Assembly (NCBI GenBank): GCA_030667735.1
Contig: DAOUVG010000033.1
Coordinates: forward strand, 1 to 9,798
DNA from: Dehalococcoidales bacterium
GTDB taxonomy: Bacteria; Chloroflexota; Dehalococcoidia; Dehalococcoidales; Fen-1064
Direction: 5' to 3'
DNA length: 9,798 nucleotides
A program made the position numbers and the translations under genes. This document shows, piece by piece, positions 5,833 through 9,798 of this stretch (the first letter of the stretch is position 1; each line of letters starts with the position of its first letter). The notes beneath the pieces were generated by a model. It searched no databases and had not been told where the DNA came from. It saw only the letters and a list, made by a program, of their open reading frames with translations.

Positions 5833-6783
5833 GTGCTCAAGACCACAATCTGTGACTTTTTCGGCATAGAGCATCCCATCATCCAGGGAGGGATGGCTCA
5901 CCTCGGTACCGCCGAGCTTGTCTCGGCGGTTTCCAATGCCGGAGGACTGGGCATTATCGGTGCCGGCTACTACCAACCTGACTGGGTCAGACAGCAGATA
6001 CACCTCACCCGGGAACTCACCGACAGGCCCTTTGGCATCAACCTCCCGCTGACATCGCCGTATACTGACGAGATTATCGCCATAATCATCGAAGAGAAGG
6101 TATCCGTGGTCACCACCGGCGTCGGCGACCCCACGGCATTTGTGCCCGCTCTCAGAGAAATGGGGATGAAGGTGATGCCGGTCGTGGCCGGCGTCAGGCC
6201 GGCACAGCGATTAGAGGAAGCCGGTGTCGACGCCATTGTTGCTGAGGGCATGGAATCGGGAGGGCACATCGGGGAGACGACGACCATGGCCCTCGTGCCC
6301 CAGGTGGTCGATAGTGTCAGCATACCGGTGATTGCCGCCGGCGGTATTGCCGATGGACGTGGTCTGGCGGCAGCCCTGGCACTAGGTGCCCAGGGTGTAC
6401 AAATCGGGACGCGCTTCGCCTGTAGCGAGGAGTCCATCGCCCATCCCAGCTATAAACAGAAGGTCCTGGAATCCCACGACCGGTCGACGGTCATCACCGG
6501 CCGCACTACCAGCCTGCCTCTCCGTAGTCTGAAGAACAACCTCACCGAGCAGTTCCTGGCACTGGAAGAGTCCGGGGTCTCGTCCGAGGAACTGAGTATG
6601 TTCGGCGAGGGCAGAATGCACCTTGGTCTGATTGACGGCGATGTCGACGATGGTTCGCTGCTGGCCGGGCAGATTGCCGGCATGATACATGAAATAAAAC
6701 CGGTAAAAGTAATCATAGAAGAGATGTTGGCTGAAGCCGAGGCAGTGATAGCTCGTCTCAGAAGCCTGCAGACAGGTGGTTAA
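5833..6783 (+). CDS. fabK: FabK-type enoyl-ACP reductase II / nitronate monooxygenase family flavoprotein
   Basis: 316-aa FMN-dependent TIM-barrel enzyme predicted to carry out the last step of fatty-acid elongation, reduction of trans-2-enoyl-ACP. Motifs: HPIIQGGM near the N-terminus, SNAGGLGIIG, GINLPL, the catalytic-His segment MESGGHIGE (H145), and the FMN phosphate-binding IPVIAAGGIADGRG followed by GAQGVQIGTRF. I chose the GTG at 5833 over the ATG at 5743: the GTG gives MLKTTICDFFGIEHP, the normal family start, and has AGAAGG seven bases upstream, whereas the ATG start would overlap L32 with a non-homologous leader. The close relation to nitronate monooxygenases leaves some doubt from sequence alone, but placement between rpmF and fabD strongly favours FabK. 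Confidence 0.88.
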   Translation: MLKTTICDFFGIEHPIIQGGMAHLGTAELVSAVSNAGGLGIIGAGYYQPDWVRQQIHLTRELTDRPFGINLPLTSPYTDEIIAIIIEEKVSVVTTGVGDPTAFVPALREMGMKVMPVVAGVRPAQRLEEAGVDAIVAEGMESGGHIGETTTMALVPQVVDSVSIPVIAAGGIADGRGLAAALALGAQGVQIGTRFACSEESIAHPSYKQKVLESHDRSTVITGRTTSLPLRSLKNNLTEQFLALEESGVSSEELSMFGEGRMHLGLIDGDVDDGSLLAGQIAGMIHEIKPVKVIIEEMLAEAEAVIARLRSLQTGG

Positions 6784-6785
6784 TA

Positions 6786-7721
6786 ATGGTCAGTACAAAG
6801 AGAGTGGCTTATGTCTTTCCGGGACAGGGTTCCCAGTCCGTCGGTATGGGTCGCGACCTGTACGAGAGCTATCCCGTAGCGAGGACGGTTTTTGAACAGG
6901 CCGATGAAAGGCTGGGGTTCTCTCTCTCCGGGCTTTGCTTCGAAGGACCGGAGGACGAGCTCCGCAAGACGGTCAACGCGCAACCGGCACTGGTCACGGT
7001 TAGCTTTGCCTGTCTGAAGGCAGCCCAGGAAACAGGCAAGGGTCTACCGCCACCCGCCTTCGTGGCCGGTCACAGCCTCGGGGAGTACACCGCGCTGGCT
7101 GCGGCCGATGTGCTTGACTTCGCCGACACCGTTTACCTCGCCCGTGAAAGGGGCCGTCTGATGTACCAGGCCGGGCTGGAACGACCCGGCACGATGGCGG
7201 CAATCTTAGGTCTGGATGAAGCGGTGTTATCCGAAATATGCCAGGAAACAGACACCCGGTTAGCCAATATCAACTGTCCCGGACAACTGGTAATCAGCGG
7301 GGCCACTGACAATATTACCAGAGCGGTAGAGCTGGCCGGAGAAAAAGGTGCATCCCGCGCTATCCCCCTTCAGGTGAGTGGCGCTTTCCATACCCCCCTG
7401 ATGCAGCCCGCCGTAGACGGAATGGCCGAGATTATTCCCACCCTGACCTTCCGTGAGCCCGCTGTACCCATAATCGCCAATACTTCCGCCCGCCCGATGA
7501 CCACTGCAGAGGCAGTCAAGTCAGAGCTCCTGGAACAGCTATGCAACAGCGTTCAGTGGCAGGGTTCCATCCAGTACATGATTGAGAACGGCGTTACCAG
7601 CATCATCGAAATCGGGCCCGGGAAGGTGCTTACCGGCCTGATGAGGCGTATAGACCGAAGCGTGGAGACGCTGAACATCGGGGACGCCGAAGCCGTCCAG
7701 ACCCTCGCAGAGCAGTCCTGA
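6786..7721 (+). CDS. fabD: Malonyl-CoA:ACP transacylase
   Basis: 311-aa acyltransferase that moves malonate from CoA to acyl carrier protein, supplying extender units for fatty-acid synthesis in the cytoplasm. Visible are the N-terminal VFPGQGSQSVGMG, the nucleophile elbow AGHSLGEYTAL (S97), and the catalytic His in SGAFHTPLM (H202). The spacing agrees with the Ser92/His201 pair of E. coli FabD, and the length is normal. ATG at 6786 begins 2 bp after the fabK stop with AGGTGG six bases upstream, so the two are co-transcribed. The usual next gene, fabG, is not adjacent: a convergent reductive dehalogenase homologue lies between them. Confidence 0.95.
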   Translation: MVSTKRVAYVFPGQGSQSVGMGRDLYESYPVARTVFEQADERLGFSLSGLCFEGPEDELRKTVNAQPALVTVSFACLKAAQETGKGLPPPAFVAGHSLGEYTALAAADVLDFADTVYLARERGRLMYQAGLERPGTMAAILGLDEAVLSEICQETDTRLANINCPGQLVISGATDNITRAVELAGEKGASRAIPLQVSGAFHTPLMQPAVDGMAEIIPTLTFREPAVPIIANTSARPMTTAEAVKSELLEQLCNSVQWQGSIQYMIENGVTSIIEIGPGKVLTGLMRRIDRSVETLNIGDAEAVQTLAEQS

Positions 7722-7758
7722 CAGACGCCTCTTTCCCTCAATAGTCCTGACGCTTTCC

Positions 7759-8988
7759 CTAGTGCCGCCGGGGCTGCCACTCCTCCCAGAAGTCCGCTGC
7801 CCGGGCCGGTCTGCCGTAGCCAAGCAGGTTGTCCACCCGGACACAGAGAGAATCCGCCCATCTGGCGTAGTCGGTAAGACGCAGGACCGCCCGATGGAAC
7901 AGGGTATCCGGCTTATTGTAGGGGCAGCAGGCAATGCAAATGGTGCATGACTTATCCGTACGCCCCCAGTGCATACGGCATTTTACAGGGTCAATCGACC
8001 ACTTCATTTCACCAGTCACGTTGGACACGTTGTTTGGCTCGGAGGTCCTCTCCCCGGTGGAAATCGCCTGTGATGGACATATCTCGGCGCACTTCATACA
8101 GGCTTTACAGAATTCAGTAACCCCGAAATCGACGGGGGTGTCGGCAATCAGCGGCAGGTCGGTAAACACCTTGCTCAATCTCAGGCGAGGCCCGAACTGT
8201 GGTGTAATTAGAATCCCGTTCCGGCCGATGTCACCAAGCCCTGCCTGCATTGCCAGCGGGACCGAAAGAGCAACATCATTGATGCTACAGTCAATGGTCT
8301 CGAACCCCAGTCCCCGAATGAAGGCGGACAGGTGGGCATTGGCAATGGTCATCCTGCTGTAACCCATTGCCGTGGTGGTTTCGGAAACATAGGTCGGGAA
8401 GTACTTCATGAGGTCGTAATCCATCGCGAATCCCATGACTATGGCGTACTGAAACTCATCGGGTATTTCCTGCAGTTGGGAAACATCTGCGCCCATTTCA
8501 GATTCGCGCGCATCCTCAAATATGTTCCCTCCGTAGGTGTGTGAATACACGAACCGCCGGTCCAGCCGGCAAACACCCACCAGGTCGGCTCCAAAGTACC
8601 GGGCCGCTTTCTTCACGTTGCGCGTCAGTACCTCCGGGTCACTGACATCAATCTTCATCCTCTCACGGGGTCTCTCCGGCATGGATTGGCGGCGCGATGT
8701 ACCTGCCATCGCCGCCATTATTGCCTTTGTCACCGGACTGGGGTTGGGTTTGTACATATTGAACACCGCAAGCTGTGTGATACGTGAGCTCGCCCGTTTC
8801 AATGCGCGTTCGAGCAGAGTATAGCCCGGTCTCTCCCTGGCTTCGCCATCGAATGACCAGTCCTCCAGCAGCTCTTTTATCTCCGGGTCCCAGACCGGTC
8901 TGTTGAACATCTGATACTTCTGGTCAAACCTCTCAACCGTACCGGCAATATACTTCTTCTCCCACTGGTCCATGGTCAGTCTCTTCAT
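7759..8988 (-). CDS. Reductive dehalogenase homologue (RdhA family), no Tat signal
   Basis: 409-aa (from the preferred start) corrinoid/FeS reductase. Family features: YFGADLVGVCRLDRRFVYSH, the central GYSRM and AGLGDIGRNGILITPQFGPRLR segment with TDLPL and PVDFGVTEFC, then two [4Fe-4S] clusters: C294, C297, C300, C304-P, and C337 with C348, C351, C355-P (an additional C354 sits beside the last). This matches RdhA rather than the shorter epoxyqueuosine reductase QueG, a distant relative. No RRxFxK Tat signal and no membrane anchor gene (rdhB) are present, so it should be cytoplasmic; the substrate cannot be read from sequence. I prefer the ATG at 8988 because GGAG lies seven bases upstream and the predicted transcript starts near 9032; the longer alternative starts at 9024 with a poor ribosome site. 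It converges on fabD with a 37-bp gap and is transcribed away from fabG. Confidence 0.88.
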   Translation of the reverse strand: MKRLTMDQWEKKYIAGTVERFDQKYQMFNRPVWDPEIKELLEDWSFDGEARERPGYTLLERALKRASSRITQLAVFNMYKPNPSPVTKAIMAAMAGTSRRQSMPERPRERMKIDVSDPEVLTRNVKKAARYFGADLVGVCRLDRRFVYSHTYGGNIFEDARESEMGADVSQLQEIPDEFQYAIVMGFAMDYDLMKYFPTYVSETTTAMGYSRMTIANAHLSAFIRGLGFETIDCSINDVALSVPLAMQAGLGDIGRNGILITPQFGPRLRLSKVFTDLPLIADTPVDFGVTEFCKACMKCAEICPSQAISTGERTSEPNNVSNVTGEMKWSIDPVKCRMHWGRTDKSCTICIACCPYNKPDTLFHRAVLRLTDYARWADSLCVRVDNLLGYGRPARAADFWEEWQPRRH

Positions 8989-9038
8989 ATCCTCACTCCA
9001 ACTCTGCGCGCTCTTACAACTCATCCACAGGTCTCACA

Positions 9039-9068
9039 ATGGTACCGCCTGAACTCGGAGCCTGTCAA
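9039..9068 (-). promoter_or_regulatory. Promoter of the reductive dehalogenase homologue
   Basis: Minus strand: perfect -35 TTGACA (complement of 9063-9068), 18-nt spacer, -10 TACCAT (complement of 9039-9044; 4 of 6 matches). Transcription near 9032 would leave only 7 nt before the ATG at 9024 but about 43 nt before the ATG at 8988, supporting the shorter protein. Confidence 0.5.
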
Positions 9069-9194
9069 TGCTCACTAAGTACACATAGAACCGACCGAAG
9101 CCGAAGGGTCTAACCCCGCGAAACATACTAACTGGTATTCCTGCAACTGAGTGCTGATTATCAACCAGCGGGTGAATCCGAAGTCGCAATGTAC

Positions 9195-9200
9195 TATACT
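9195..9200 (+). promoter_or_regulatory. Weak candidate -10 element for fabG
   Basis: TATACT (5 of 6 matches to TATAAT) lies 74 bp before the fabG start, but no good -35 hexamer is found at 16-18 nt upstream. fabG needs a promoter of its own if the antisense gene blocks read-through from fabD, so this is the best site I can offer in the 9069-9273 gap. Confidence 0.25.
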
Positions 9201-9273
9201 ATTGATATGTTTCTTCCGGTTACTGCAAGTATTGGCCGACCGGAGACGCGGAATCAGGTGTGGGAGCAGTGTA

Positions 9274-9798
<525 letters not shown>

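Noticed and set aside
7725..7758. Imperfect direct repeat GACGCctcTTTCCCT / GACGCTTTCCCT between fabD and the RdhA homologue
   Set aside because: No matching copy is found at the other side of the gene, so it does not look like a target-site duplication.

Overview
The window reads as a piece of a moderately GC-rich chromosome from an anaerobic bacterium, most likely a Dehalococcoidia-like member of the Chloroflexota. This is inferred from gene content, not from a marker gene: a reductive dehalogenase homologue without an export signal, a FabK-type fatty-acid cluster, an [FeS]-rich NADH-oxidising module, and a tiny DUF5679 zinc-ribbon protein. TGA and TAG both serve as ordinary stops in several genes here, so neither is globally reassigned.

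Layout. (1) 1-2644, plus strand: the tail of an upstream ORF, then a NuoF/HydB-like FMN/FeS subunit and a HoxU/NuoG-N-like FeS subunit, closely packed as a diaphorase module whose catalytic partner lies outside the window. A strong hairpin terminator follows. (2) 2756-2957, minus strand: a monocistronic 46-aa zinc-ribbon gene with its own promoter and a perfect Shine-Dalgarno. (3) 3141-4826, minus strand: a two-gene operon of a radical SAM protein and a DsbA/FrnE-like thiol oxidoreductase. The second gene carries an in-frame TGA exactly at the first cysteine of the CPWC active site and is best read as a selenoprotein with a UPWC motif. (4) 4903-7721, plus strand: a clear sigma70-type promoter, a structured leader, then yceD (DUF177), rpmF (L32), fabK and fabD. 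(5) 7759-9068, minus strand: a cytoplasmic-type reductive dehalogenase homologue with its own promoter. (6) 9274-end, plus strand: a FabG-type ketoreductase with an in-frame TAG at codon 116, cut by the window edge.

How it fits together. yceD-rpmF-fabK-fabD-fabG looks like a standard ribosomal-protein/fatty-acid-synthesis cluster into which the reductive dehalogenase gene sits in opposite orientation, separating fabD from fabG. The most notable observation is the unannotated selenocysteine candidate at 3705-3707, supported by the intact reading frame on both sides, the exact active-site position, and a hairpin just downstream that fits the bacterial SECIS pattern. Plain ORF calling truncates this protein and loses its active site. 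All assignments come from reading the sequence; no database search was run.
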